Below are positions 1 through 10,900 of a DNA stretch of 64,000 nucleotides, piece after piece. This stretch comes from Hysterangium stoloniferum (Eukaryota > Basidiomycota > Agaricomycetes > Hysterangiales > Hysterangiaceae), in contig WHVD01000054.1 in assembly GCA_015178975.1 (NCBI GenBank), positions 124,001-188,000 of the forward strand, written 5' to 3'. The position numbers were made by a program, and so were the translations under genes. How positions within the stretch are numbered: the stretch's first letter is position 1; each line of letters starts with the position of its first letter. The notes under the pieces are model-generated. The model saw only the letters and a program-made list of their open reading frames with translations, searched no databases and was not told the DNA's origin.

Positions 1-19
1 TTCGATTCCTGTGTGGGGC
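1..19 (+). tRNA. tRNA-Lys(CTT), 3' end only (cut by window edge)
   Basis: The first 19 bases match the T loop, T-stem 3' side and acceptor 3' strand of the intact tRNA at 343-435 with one difference. The flank that follows (about 20-340) also resembles the flank after the intact copy, so this is the last piece of an upstream member of the same tandem array. The anticodon lies outside the window and is inferred from the neighbour. Confidence 0.6.
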
Positions 20-342
20 GATATTTTTATCCCATTAAATCACATGGGCTGTCTCTCCTACCCAAGAGTCCCTTTTGAATCAGGTATATATCCCTTTTTC
101 CTAGTGTGAAATATTTTTAACCGTTATGGAACTAGTCATCAAGTAACAAACATGCATATGCAAAACTACACAGAAGTTCAAAGTTCGGATAGATATGACT
201 TGGCCTTATGACTTTATTCTTTTGTCACTGTAAATACTACTACACCCAAAGTCAGGTCCAGTGTCTAAAGACTTAAATGTAGAACGTTGCAACAGTGGTG
301 TCATTGTTCGATATCTATTAGAATGTATGTACTGTCTATCAA

Positions 343-435
343 GCCTTGTTAGCTCAGCGGTAGAGCGTCAGATTCTTACAGTCCCACTGACCGGGTAAGA
401 ATCTGGAGGTCGCAGGTTCGATTCCTGTGCGGGGC
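343..435 (+). tRNA. tRNA-Lys with anticodon CTT and a 22-base intron
   Basis: This is a complete cloverleaf. The acceptor stem is GCCTTGT with GCGGGGC, including G-T pairs. The D arm is GCTC...GAGC, and the anticodon stem is 368-372 with 402-406. The anticodon CTT is at 375-377 and the T arm is GCAGG-TTCGATT-CCTGT. A 22-base intron (379-400) sits one base 3' of the anticodon, the normal place in eukaryotic nuclear tRNA genes, and its end can pair with the anticodon loop. It decodes AAG, and its A box and B box act as the internal RNA polymerase III promoter. It is the middle unit of a tandem array of period about 400 bases. Confidence 0.9.
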
Positions 436-736
436 TATATATTTTATCTCGTTAAATCATGGGTTTCCCCTCCTTCTTTTACCAAGAGTTCCTCTTGAAT
501 CAGGTGTATCTTTTTCCAAGTGTGTAAATTATTTTTGACCATTATGCTATATAGAAGTTCAAAGTTCGCATCTAAGATATATTGACTTGGCCTTGTGACT
601 TTATTCTTTTGTCAGTGTAAATACTAGTACAACAAAAGTAAGGTACAGTAAAAAATAGCAGACTCAAATGTAAAACGTTACAACAGTGGTGCTATCGTTG
701 TTCAATATCTATTAGAATTTATGTCCTGTCAATTAC

Positions 737-816
737 GCCTTGCTAGCTCAATGGTAGAGCGTCCGACTCTTACAGTCCTACTGACCGGGTAAGAGTCTGA
801 AGGCTCTGTGCGAGGC
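737..816 (+). pseudogene. Decayed tRNA-Lys(CTT) copy lacking most of the T arm
   Basis: The acceptor 5' strand, D arm, CTT anticodon and 22-base intron match the intact copy at 343-435. The unit is 80 instead of 93 bases because 13 bases of the T arm, including the TTCGATT loop and so the B-box promoter, are missing. One anticodon-stem pair is also mismatched (C-T). Without a T arm and B box it should be neither transcribed nor folded correctly. Confidence 0.8.
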
Positions 817-1133
817 CTTGTTTTTATCCTGTTAAATCATGGGTTCCTCCTCTTACCAAGAGTTCCTTGAACTTTAGGATCCTCAAAAGATCCCTAACCA
901 ATTTTGACTCATAAGGATTCAATCGATTATTATTGGAGTTATAAAAATAAGGCTATACTAAGGATCCTAAACTTTTTTGGAGAGGCGGTGCTGCAGGTAG
1001 ATGTCAGGATTACGTACTCAAGCTGGCAAACCAGTCACGTGTGGCCTCCACGCTCTTTTGTCCCCTTCGGACTCCCATCGATTCATCACTGCCAGCAACA
1101 TATTCTACGTGTCATCAGGCTTCGAATTTATTG
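817..1133. other. Non-coding gap before the first protein gene
   Basis: The first 60 bases are the tail of the tRNA-Lys spacer repeat. The rest should contain the promoter and 5' leader of the gene starting at 1134. Short open frames here (904, 1041) either end quickly or only extend that gene upstream without family support. I see no other feature. Confidence 0.5.
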
Positions 1134-2714
1134 ATGTTCAAATTTACGTTTAATATTGGAGGAGCCGGTCTTAACCCATTTGCAGCGCAATCAGAGGAGC
1201 GTGATGGCAGCCAGCAGGCTAATGCCCCTCAAAGCATGACTCGTAAACTACCACCACCACCACGACGGCCTATACCGTCATCCTCACTGCTGGACAGCGA
1301 GCCTCTCTCGAGGAAGAGAGGATGGACTCCAGGACTCAGCTCTCCTAGTGCAGCTATTAGTCAGCCGGCTTTGACTAACGGGTGGCTTGATACACCCTCC
1401 AGATACCTTGAAGCAGCATCGCGGTCGCAGCAGAATGTAGCGGAAGCTGGATTGGAGGATGGTAAGTATTTCGGGGTTCCTGTCAGAGCGATTGTTAGGG
1501 CCCGACGAGGCTCCGTGGCGATCTATTGTGTCGGCGCGTGAACTTCCCGAAGTCGCTTCTGTGTCGATGTCTTTTCTAGCACCTCGTCTGTCTTTCCTTG
1601 CCTCTCACTCACCTATCTCCCCATGTCCTGTTTAGAGCTTCCTCCGGCCAAGAGACGAAAGACACTCACTGATTCCATAATTGGAACGGCTCTAAGCGCG
1701 GCGCTGATCGGGACTGCTGTAGGAATGACAGCTTATCGCATGTGAGCTGGTTATAGCTGAGATATTATAAGTTCACTAACAGTGGAAATTACACCTTTCC
1801 AGGTGGCGTGATAGGGGCAAAGCAACAGATATCCCTTCAGGCGAGTCAACTGAACAGCCTCCCCCACCCTATGAAAAGGAAGAATGGGTGGATGAAGCGG
1901 TAAGTAAATTATGCCAAGTACGCTGGTGTGGATGAAGTGAAATGACCTCCCCTATCAGCCTCGCAATAAAGCCAGTAGCCCTACTCCCCGACTGCCTCGG
2001 AAATCCCGTACCGTCACGAGGCGCACACCTCGACGGCGCATGGTACCAGTCATTATATCACCAGCACGTTCGCCCATCCGCGTGCAGTCACCCTCGATAT
2101 TTGCTGCTTCACAGTCGGAACTGGCCGGGAGTGAACAAGGGGAATTGGACGAGCAGGTGAGCTTGTCTCTCTGGCCGGGGGTTTTATGGCATCAACTTAG
2201 TTTGCCGACATAGATGGATTGGATGGGCGACAAAATCCGTGAACTAATAGCGGAGGGACAGAAGGCATTGGGGAAAGAAGTGGTCATTATGGGTGACGAA
2301 CCAGATGGTGCAGATGCCGTGGATGACGGCCTAGAAGGGTGGGAGGAGATTACAGACGGTAATCAGCCGATGCTCTCTTCAGCCCACAGACTGATTAATA
2401 CCCATCAAGGACCAAGTCGGCCTTCCCATGGATTCCCCTTCACGCCTTCCATCTCCCCACCCGTTCGGGCTGGGTCGGCGTTTCCCGGATCTGTCGCCAA
2501 CTCATCATTGTCCCCTCGTTCGAAACGCTTACGAACGCATGTTGTCATGCCGAAACAAGGTTCGACAAGTGATGGAAATAACGGTGTGAAAATATTATAC
2601 GAGCCCACCGCGGCTGTTTCGAGTGTGGATATCGATAATGTCCCTGACGATGACGATAGTCGGGCTTTGACTGAACGGATGGAGAGGATCCGACAAGCCT
2701 ATAGAATCCAATAA
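1134..2714 (+). CDS. Orphan protein with a single membrane segment
   Basis: Five exons (1134-1461, 1636-1741, 1803-1899, 1959-2156, 2214-2714) join in frame to 409 residues. All four introns have GT...AG ends. The start is the ATG giving MFKFTFNIGGAG, which is Gly-rich. Then come a Pro/Ser-rich basic stretch and, in exon 2, a KRRK cluster directly before a small-residue hydrophobic segment (SIIGTALSAALIGTAVGMTA, about residues 120-140) that looks like one membrane helix. The C-terminal half is polar, with an acidic patch followed by Ser/Pro-rich sequence. I recognise no family. The KRRK next to the helix would suit an organelle or nuclear membrane anchor, but that is inference. Confidence 0.65.
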
Positions 2715-2825
2715 TTGACTGTATTCCGTGCTATTTGTATTACGCATCTGTACTGACCAGAGCCACTTTCAACCTGTTTTTTTACATTCATGATATTTTT
2801 TCAATATTTGTATATTTTATTTTAT

Positions 2826-3756
2826 TCAAGGCTTTTTTGAGGTTAGATCACAGTGCTCAATGATCGACCGCCTCAATTCTGTGCCCCCGTATCGTAGCTT
2901 GTCCCTCGATGCTCCTGAAGTATAGAGGGCCGGTAACACGGATGGGGCAAGTTGAGTTATCAGTCGTTGACTTTTCTCCGCTATTTCCGTCAGAAGCGGG
3001 TATTGGAGGAGATTAACATGCGTGAGGACGGGTTGGACCTTGAAGTTCCGTTTCTCAGCTTCGATTTCTAAGAAACGCAGCATGAACCTGTCGTCTTCGG
3101 TAAGACCGTGTTGGCCGTGGATCAGAATATACGTGCAACGCAGCCTATTGGACGGATTCAATGGAACTGCGTGGGGAACGTGACGTGACGGACTCACTCT
3201 TTACGGGTCTGGATATAGTGGTCAAAAAGGATGCCCCATTCGGGACGCCCGCGACTGCCGTAGCCAGGAGCATCGACCAGAATCACCTTCTCGTTTCCCG
3301 ACCTTGAACGCACACCAAAGAAATTGAGGGCCTGTGTTCGACCCTGTCCCGGATGGTCAGATTTACTTGGGAGGAGAGGAGAGACACGGCGTACGGGTTT
3401 ACTGCTGCTTATTGCCAGATTTTTCCGGGCGCAGATGTAATTTATCAAGGAGCTTTTACCAACATTAGCCCTGCCTGGGATAGCGATGAGCATCCGGATG
3501 GAGGGGGCATCTGTCGATACATACCGACGAATATGACCTAGAGGAAGTTTTCAATGATTCGGAAGATGCTGAAAGAGGAGATGGAGCTTGCCTCCGGGAT
3601 CCCTCCGAAGCTGGGTATGGACTCCACGGTGGGAGCTGAAGAGAGGAATTTGACAGTCTCCGGGGACGCTGAGAAAAGACTACGCGCAAATTTTATGTCC
3701 TTTGTGGTGTCTTTGAGGGCATTTATAGGAATGGCTTTAGCCAGAGCCTTGTTCAT
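2826..3756 (-). CDS. EngB/YihA-type GTP-binding protein, probably mitochondrial, with a broken reading frame
   Basis: EngB GTPases assist large ribosomal subunit assembly. In protein order: 3756 to about 3541 encodes an N-terminal stretch resembling the family lead-in (FLSSAPTVESIPSFGGIPE). The second block, down to 3198, has the P loop GRANVGKSS and the switch II motif DAPGYG. After a clean 53-base intron (3145-3197) the last exon (2826-3144) continues the fold. That junction gives TRKELRCTYILIHGQHG, the usual EngB pattern. The first and second blocks are in different frames with no good intron between: a TAG follows ENFL at about 3541, while the P-loop frame continues from the same spot. 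The G4 motif, normally T-K-x-D, reads T-H-V-N. It is either a decaying gene, a sequence error, or a divergent copy. Confidence 0.6.
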
Positions 3757-5195
3757 GAAAGGTGGGTGAGTGGCGGATTCCGCTCGGTGAGGAGACGATA
3801 AACGCCGGCGGCCGCGGGATTGATTTCCTTTTTTGGAAAAAAAAAAGATTGGTTACGTGGTTGACTAAGGGTGGATTACGAGGTCGCTGTTGCTCAAATC
3901 TAATTACGAGGGCAATCAAGTCCGGGGTTCGTGGAAAAACTGCGAGGTCTCATCCCACGAGTGATCTTCTCCGAATTGGTCTCAGTATATCTATCCCCTT
4001 TTTAAGGGGGAGACAGTTACGCCCGATCTGGATTACACTAGAGAATAAGGGTTAATGAGTGACCAAAACAGAAGGCGAGGGCGCAATGCGACTTTGGTTA
4101 GGTGACACCTGCACCACCTGTCTCCCACGCTCCAAAAACGTTGATATACTCCGTTGACCTTTCCCCATGTAAGCACTCGTCCTGCTTATGACCATGGATA
4201 ATCGTATTTTAATTAAGGCAACCGGTGATACTATGACTGGTCATGTTTTGAGCTCAGGCTGTCGTAGGCGGGCGTGGTTGGTTGGCCGGCCGCGTTGCAT
4301 CCATCCAGCCTCCTGCTCCATGAATCTTAAAATTGCCTCCTCTCCTGACGCAAATCTGGCGCAGAGGACCAACGGAATGTAGCGTTTTCGGTAATCTGAG
4401 ATTTCTTTAAAACATCTCCTGTGATTGGTCATCCTTTTCTATGACGAACAAGACTTTCATGCGCCCTTATCGCGAGGACAATGTGAAGAGCCAGACAACT
4501 TGTTTGACGGATGGATCTACATGTAGCACAATTCAACGCGTCATTCAAACGAAAATGTAATATGTGTCTTGCTCTGCTGATTACATACGAGACTGTATTT
4601 ACAGCTGCATCAAGGCCCTGCGACACGCACCGCACCCGAAACCTATATGCCACGAGGAATGAAATGCCCAGCCTTTTCAGGTGGGGGAGCCGTCGGGTCT
4701 TCTGAAAAAAGAAAAAGGAAAAAAAAAAAAAAGATTAACCAGCCATTTTTCCAGGTAACTCCGTTGGCCAATGGTGCCGTACCGTGCGGTTAGGCTTTGG
4801 CTCAGGGGCGGCAAGTTGCGGGAGGGTGTGAACGACCACTCCGCCACTATCGAGATCTGCAAGACTAGAGTGATGAAGGACCGAGTGTTCCCGTCATTCC
4901 CAATTCTTCCAACCTCGAGGCTGGTACACGACACAGATCTCCATCTGATGAGATCCCAAGGGGGCGCTTTGTCCGATGGAGCCAACCGCAGCTCGACGAT
5001 GGCAACGTTGCCAGTGATTAGGGCCGCATGCCGTGCTCGTGCCCATAGAATATGGGATCCAAGAATATTACCCGGAAATTTTTACATGTGAACCTTTTGT
5101 TGAAGTCCTGCTTTGTAGCTCAAGTTGCCGGCGTCTTGGGAACCTATATAACTCATGACGCAACTCGTTTCCTGCATGGTTGCTGTCTTATCTCC
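3757..5195. other. Gene-free interval of about 1.4 kb
   Basis: This lies between the divergent EngB-like gene and the P450 gene. Small open frames (for example 3762-4055 and 4771-5091) show no known motif, no splice-supported extension and no family resemblance. It contains A-rich runs near 3837 and 4712-4733. It should include both promoters. I see no tRNA or transposon ends. Confidence 0.5.
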
Positions 5196-7497
5196 ATGTT
5201 CGATATAATACCTGCTCTCTACTGCTTGTTTGGTCTTGCTCTCCTCCATTTCCTATGGCCCCGTTACAAGGCCTACCGACACGCTGCGTGAGTCCGATTA
5301 TTCTATGTTTTCTTTCATGCCCCCATGTTGCGCGACTCCCCATACCACCTATACTCCCAAAACCACAGTCTCATGTCAGAGCACTGACCCGATACCATTT
5401 TTCCGCAGACCCGGCTGTGTCCTGATTGCAGTTGACCCCTCCCATCACACTGGATTTTTATGGCCAAATCCGCAGCGCGGACAAATAGGATCCATAGACG
5501 AGAAATTCAAACCCTACGCTAAGGCTGGCCGTCTGATGCTTCCCGCCGTCTCCGTCGTAACCCCCCGCACAATTGTCTTTGTGGCCGACCATGAAGTCAT
5601 TAAACACATCGCCACCAATCGGTCAGGTATCTTCGAAAAAGATCCCCAAACGTATAGCGTCTTGCACGTATACGGCCACAATATCGTAGGTAAGTGTTGC
5701 GAGTCCTTGTTAATCAAGTGTCTTTCATTGTCGTTTCTCTAGGCTCTGATGGGCCCGAATGGAAAAAACAGAGAGAGGCTGCCCGGGCCGCCTTCAACGA
5801 GGTAGGAACCTGGAGTGTCTTTTTCAGCAGAAACTTTTTACCTATTATTTCAGGGAAACGTCCAACTTGTATGGGAAGAATCTTGCAGAGCATCGAGAGA
5901 TGCAGTGGCGTTGCTTGACAATTCGCACATGTCAACCCCCCCAGACGTCACTCAATTTCTACGGAAGGCGAGTATTCGCATTGACTAGACGACGACCACT
6001 GTTCTTAACCTCAATGTAGATCACTCTGGTGAGCAGGACAGAGTATGAACACGTTTGCACAAGCATTGACGTGCAATGTATGTGGGTAGGCGAGCACCTC
6101 AGCGTCGGCATTTGGTCAGCGTTTCTACTATGGCAAGGATAGAAGCGCATCCCTTCCCCCCGGATACACACTCCAGTTTGGAGAGGCGCTCAAGCTAGCA
6201 TGTGAGCAAATGGTTACGCTCTGGGCCACTCCCAAATGGCTCTATGGCCTGCCCATCCCTTGGTTGCGGCCGTTTCTGTCCCGGGTCAAACTATCGTACA
6301 AGGAACTACGAGGACATCTTTTGCGTCTGATAGAGCACTCACGCTCGACGCTGGTTGTTGACAGCAATGAAAAGTCCCATGATAATCTGTTGAGGAGATT
6401 GGTCGAAGCCAACACATTGGAAACAGATCCTGCCAAACGCTTAACAGACGAGGAGCTCTTATCGAACGTATTTGTACGTTTCTCCATTTCGAATCAGCTC
6501 TTTTTTTTTTGCAAGTGTTTTTGATGTCTTACATAACTTGGCAGATTTTTCTAGTTGCTGGTCATGGTTAATATATGTCTTTAATGTCTGCTTTTCCTGT
6601 GTTCATGGAGTATTTTCAGAAACCACAGCACACACGGCGTCATTTATCCTCGCTCATCTGGCCCTTTACCCTGATGTCCAAAACAGGGTATTTGAGGAAG
6701 TTAAAAAAGTATGGCCGAGATACGAAGACATCCAATCTGCCGAGGAGGTAGATATCATCTATTATTATTGGTACCCATGACTAATCGTTTGAGAAGTCAT
6801 TCGGTGATTTTTCCAAATTGGCAGGTACATTCCTTTATCGCATAGGTTAGTACTCATTGGTCGTAATAGGAATATCTGTTGGCTGTGTTCCGCGAAAGCC
6901 TCCGACATTTCCCCGTTGCTCCTCGATTACCAAAAGTAGCCTTACAGGACACCATCCTTCATTCGCATGCCCGTTTCGACAGCGGTCCAGGAAGCGAGCC
7001 TCTATCCATTGCCGTCCCCAAGGGAAGCCTTGTAGTATGTTGTCATATTTTGTTTTATTATCGTTCCCCCTCAATGATATTCGAAGGTGATGGATGTCAT
7101 GGGGGCTAATTTTAATCGTGAGGACCCCATCACCCACCCCACCTTGTTCCTCTCCAGCTCATGATGATCGCATTGTCCAGCTGCATATTGGGGCGATGAC
7201 GCTTCAGAATTTCGTCCGGAACGTTTCATAGATACCGCTGATTATCGCTGGCCGCGAGATGCCTTTCTGGCGTTTTCCCTTGGCGTGCGGTCGTGCATTG
7301 GGCAACGCTCTGGGCAGGTGCAAACTGTCTGCATCTTGGCACACCTTCTGCGGCGCTATCAGGTGTCATTGCCACCCCATCTCCTTGGTCTGCCATTTGA
7401 ACAACAGCGCAGAATTCTCCTCAGGTTTTGGCTGGGTGCCTCCCTTTCCCCAACTGACATACGCTTGACTTTTAGCCGTCGAAAGGAGACTGTTTAG
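5196..7497 (+). CDS. Cytochrome P450 monooxygenase
   Basis: A heme-thiolate monooxygenase, probably anchored in the ER. It starts with a hydrophobic N-terminus (MFDIIPALYCLFGLALLHFL) followed by a basic WPRYKAYRH stretch. Landmarks in order: I helix VAGHETTAHTASF (exons 6545-6566 and 6620-6747), K-helix FRESLRHFP (ExxR) in exon 6870-7034, then EFRPERF and the heme loop FSLGVRSCIGQRSG with its Cys ligand in the last exon (7181-7497). Other exons: 5196-5287, 5409-5689, 5743-5801, 5854-5967, 6090-6473, about 6796-6830 and 7087-7117. A 9-base exon (6020-6028) best bridges FLRK to the FGQRFYYG region. Two introns appear to be GC-AG (donors at 5968 and about 6831); the second is less certain. The substrate cannot be predicted. 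Confidence 0.85.
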
Positions 7498-7984
7498 CCT
7501 AATATAGCCACTCGGGCTTTTTCGTGATTTTTACTTTTAAAAAGTTTACAGATGTGTATTTTTTGTAATCTGCGGTGCCGTAGATTCACTTTTCGCTCTG
7601 AATTTCGCTCTGAATTTCGCTCTGAATTTTGCTCTGATGTTCCATATTGTATCCACAATTTCAATTTTCGTAATATCCTTTACTTATAAGGTTTCCATGA
7701 TCGGGCCCAGTGTCGAATTCGCTTCATCCCGTGTGTCAAAAATCTCGTCTGAAGTAGTCGACTCGCATATCAACGGGCGCTACATGCTATTTTTTTAAAA
7801 TTACTGGAGGATTTACGTACTATAGGCCAGAGGTACTACCTCAAACCAGAGTCTTCATTTCCGGAGAAGATAAACTAATGGGGTCATACTACTTCTATTG
7901 ATACTCATACAAATGCATTTATATATATATCAATGGGAAAATGCGCGAACGATGCCCTGGAAGAGATGGATCCAACGAGGCTAT
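7498..7984. other. Convergent gap between P450 and the Rab GAP gene
   Basis: This holds the 3' ends of two convergent genes. Apart from the 12-base tandem repeat at 7591-7638, listed separately, I see only AT-rich untranslated sequence. Confidence 0.5.
7591..7638 (+). repeat. 12-base tandem repeat, about four copies
   Basis: The unit TTTCGCTCTGAA is repeated three times exactly, followed by a fourth copy with a C-to-T change and a divergent end. It lies about 100 bases after the P450 stop codon, so it falls in the 3' untranslated region or just beyond. Confidence 0.85.
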
Positions 7985-10900
7985 TCATTTCATAGGCGAG
8001 GCGGTCAAAAGTTCCTTGGCAACTGCCTTGTCGGCTTCTGAGAGCCCAGAATCGTGCGCTTGGAGGAATGCATCCACCTGATATATTCATGTCAGTAATC
8101 TGGATATTGTGTGGCAAAGACGAGCATGCCTCATCCATGACACCGGCGTCATCATCAGCCGCAGCATCGCCACCCTCGAGTTCTTCATCGTCATCGTCTC
8201 TGGCCTCGTCAATTGCGAATTTCTGTCTCTCCTGTGCTGCAGCCGAGGCCGTAAGGATGAGATGTGGCATTTTGACGGGGGGGAGACTCTTTTCTGAAGA
8301 GGCAGTTGTGAGGGAGGATGTGGATGGCGACGTTCGTAGCGAGGGCGTAGAAGTCGAGCGCGACACGTGTTTGGACGCCGGTGAAAGAAGTGACTCCCAG
8401 GCTTGTGGTTCTTGAAGAGCCTTCGTCTTACCAATGGACGGGCGGTGAATAACCTAGACAGCCCCCCCCGTGAGACTAGATCATTTCCAAAAAGAGATAC
8501 TGTACCTGGTGCTTTCCGATGGTTTTACCAACTTCATCTGATAATTTATTGAATATTTTTTTGCTGTCATCCGTTACAAATGTTGAAAGTAGACCGCCGA
8601 GGAAGCCGGCTTTAGGTTGCTGCGCTTGCACATCAGGTAAACTGTCGAATTGGAAAGACGCCGCAAGATCTGTCTCAAAGAATGACTCCAAAAGCTCGTC
8701 TGCGAGAACTACCATTCTAAAACTGTAGGGGCAGATTGAGACGGAATTTGTACAGAATAACATAATCCTTACGTAGCAAGGTTGAGATATGGTTGGTTGG
8801 TGCCAACTTCTGAAGCGCTTGAGATATCTTCAGCAGTTCTCAGAGGATGAGATGCTTGTTGGAGCATTTCATCGCCATATTCAAATGCATTCGTCATGAA
8901 ACGACTGACAGCTCCGAGATATGCGTCGCCATGCTCATATCGGAATATAAACTAGTTTATCAAAATCTGTCAATATTCCTCGTATGAAAAATAAAAAAGT
9001 GTGCCCACTAGTAAAGATTCGGAGAGTTGTAAAACTTCATCCTTGGTCAAAAATCCGTCTTTATTTTTATCATGAAGAGTGAAAAACCATTCTATAGCTT
9101 CCATAAGGTCGCTAAAGACGATGATGTCGAGGCCGGTCACGATGTCCTAAGTCAAATGACTCACTCTGTGTATACATATTTATAGTAAGTGATGGTATAC
9201 CTGGAAAGATAGTGCCCCTCTATTGGAAAAATCCCAAAAATAAAATAATCGATCAATAAGTTCATGTTCAGCAATCTCCCGATCAATGCGTTCCTGTATA
9301 CTATTGTGAGGAATAGAGCGATGTCAATTAATGAGCAGCCTAACCTGAAATCCGTTGGAAACAATTGTCTCGTCCCTAGCCCACGTAGCTATCTCGCTCA
9401 GAAAGACCTTAAAGGTCTTGAGACCGATTCTAGTTTCATGCCTTTCTACAGGTTCGTCGCTGGATGTAATCGGTGGTAGGCTCTGTGGCGGTATTGGTTC
9501 AATATATATTGCATTGTAAAGTGCATCGTAAATTTTGCCAGCTTGTTCCTTGCTAAAGCGTCCTAATGTACGAAGATTGCGTACGGCCGCCCTCTTCGAG
9601 AAAGATTCTATACCATGTATGATTTCAGAACGGAAGCGCCTGCGTTCGGACAGAATGGTATCCTCTGTTATAACTGAGAATTCACGAAAGGCAACCAAAA
9701 GAAGTTCCTGGAAACGCGTTATGGCGCGCGTTCTCGGATCTGATGAATCAGGGTGGGCGGACTCCCCGAGGTTGGCGAAGTACTCTCTCATTAAGCTAGC
9801 AAAAGAGAATCAGCACGCGGTATTAACAAGTCAAATTCAGTGAAGACTCGCTTGATAAATCCACCATCATCTTGGATTTGCAACAGAGCTTCCCCGTTGA
9901 TTTTTAGAATGGCTATAGAGGTCAGCTTTAGTAGATTATATTTCAATTTTAAAAATTAATTGACCAAGTCTGTTTGAGCAGAGTTATTATGAGACGATTT
10001 ACTTGGCACAACCGTGACTTACCCGACTTGAAATAGAACTTTCGGACCCATGCAAAAGAAACAATCTACAATACGGAAAGCGAATATCATAGGCATGCTG
10101 TTGATATATAAACTTAAAAACCAAGGTAAAGAAGCGACGCTGAGTTGCACATCCACATCTTGAAAGTGATCATGGATGATCGGAAGACACTTTTGAACCA
10201 AAGACTCAAAGACGCGCTGATCGAGTAATGTGCCATGCATTGAGGGACTTCAAATCATCATGAACAAATTTGATGGTTGGAAATGGGTCAAGCACGAACC
10301 TATAATAACCTGGTAAAAGGCGATCACATAGAACCTCTAACAACCAGAAAGCTTGTTCTTCGGACATGTAACTGATGTGGAGCGATATGATGGCTGGCCG
10401 ACCAAAACTGAAGATTTGGACTTACATTAACAAGGCTGCAGTCAATATATTCATAGCCTGGCATACGTGGTTAAAATTATTTCAACAATTAATTCTACAC
10501 AATTAACAAACCTGGCAATAACCGAGTTCCGGATTCTTGAAGGAATAAGCTGTGAGCACTCTTCTCAAGGTAGATATGCCTTCTTCCGACTGATATGCCG
10601 CATACTCAGGAAGGCTCCGAGTAAGATCCTTTTCAATTTCTTCTGTGCTGGTGCTTACACGTCCTGTATTTTCCACCAACAGACTACGATAGAGCCCTGG
10701 ATTTGCAAATCGTAGATACAATGAGCCGGATAACGTTTCCCAGATTTCGCCACGCAAACGATTTGGGAGACCGACTTGTACTAGTCGTGTACACTGGGGA
10801 TATCGTAACAGTGTTAGATTACGGCCATGAGCTTGGTAGTGTGATTAGACATGCTCTCTACGAGACGAGGAACTGGTGATACAGACATCGTAAGTAGGTT

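Larger units (their letters stand above)
20..900 (+). repeat. Tandem duplication of a roughly 400-base tRNA-Lys unit
   Basis: The spacers after each tRNA copy are recognisably the same sequence. Each carries in order a TTAAATCA...GGG segment, an AAGAGT(C/T)CC block, a GAAGTTCAAAGTTCG block, GACTTGGCCTT(A/G)TGACTTTATTCTTTTGTCA, and a TATTAGAAT stretch just before the next tRNA. Distances between equivalent points are 416 and 394 bases. The third spacer (817 on) fades after about 60 bases, which marks the end of the array. Sequence drift between units shows that the duplication is not recent. Confidence 0.8.

Noticed and set aside
4771..5091. A 106-codon open frame before the P450 gene.
   Set aside because: Composition and lack of motifs look like chance, and it ends before the P450 start without a usable intron.
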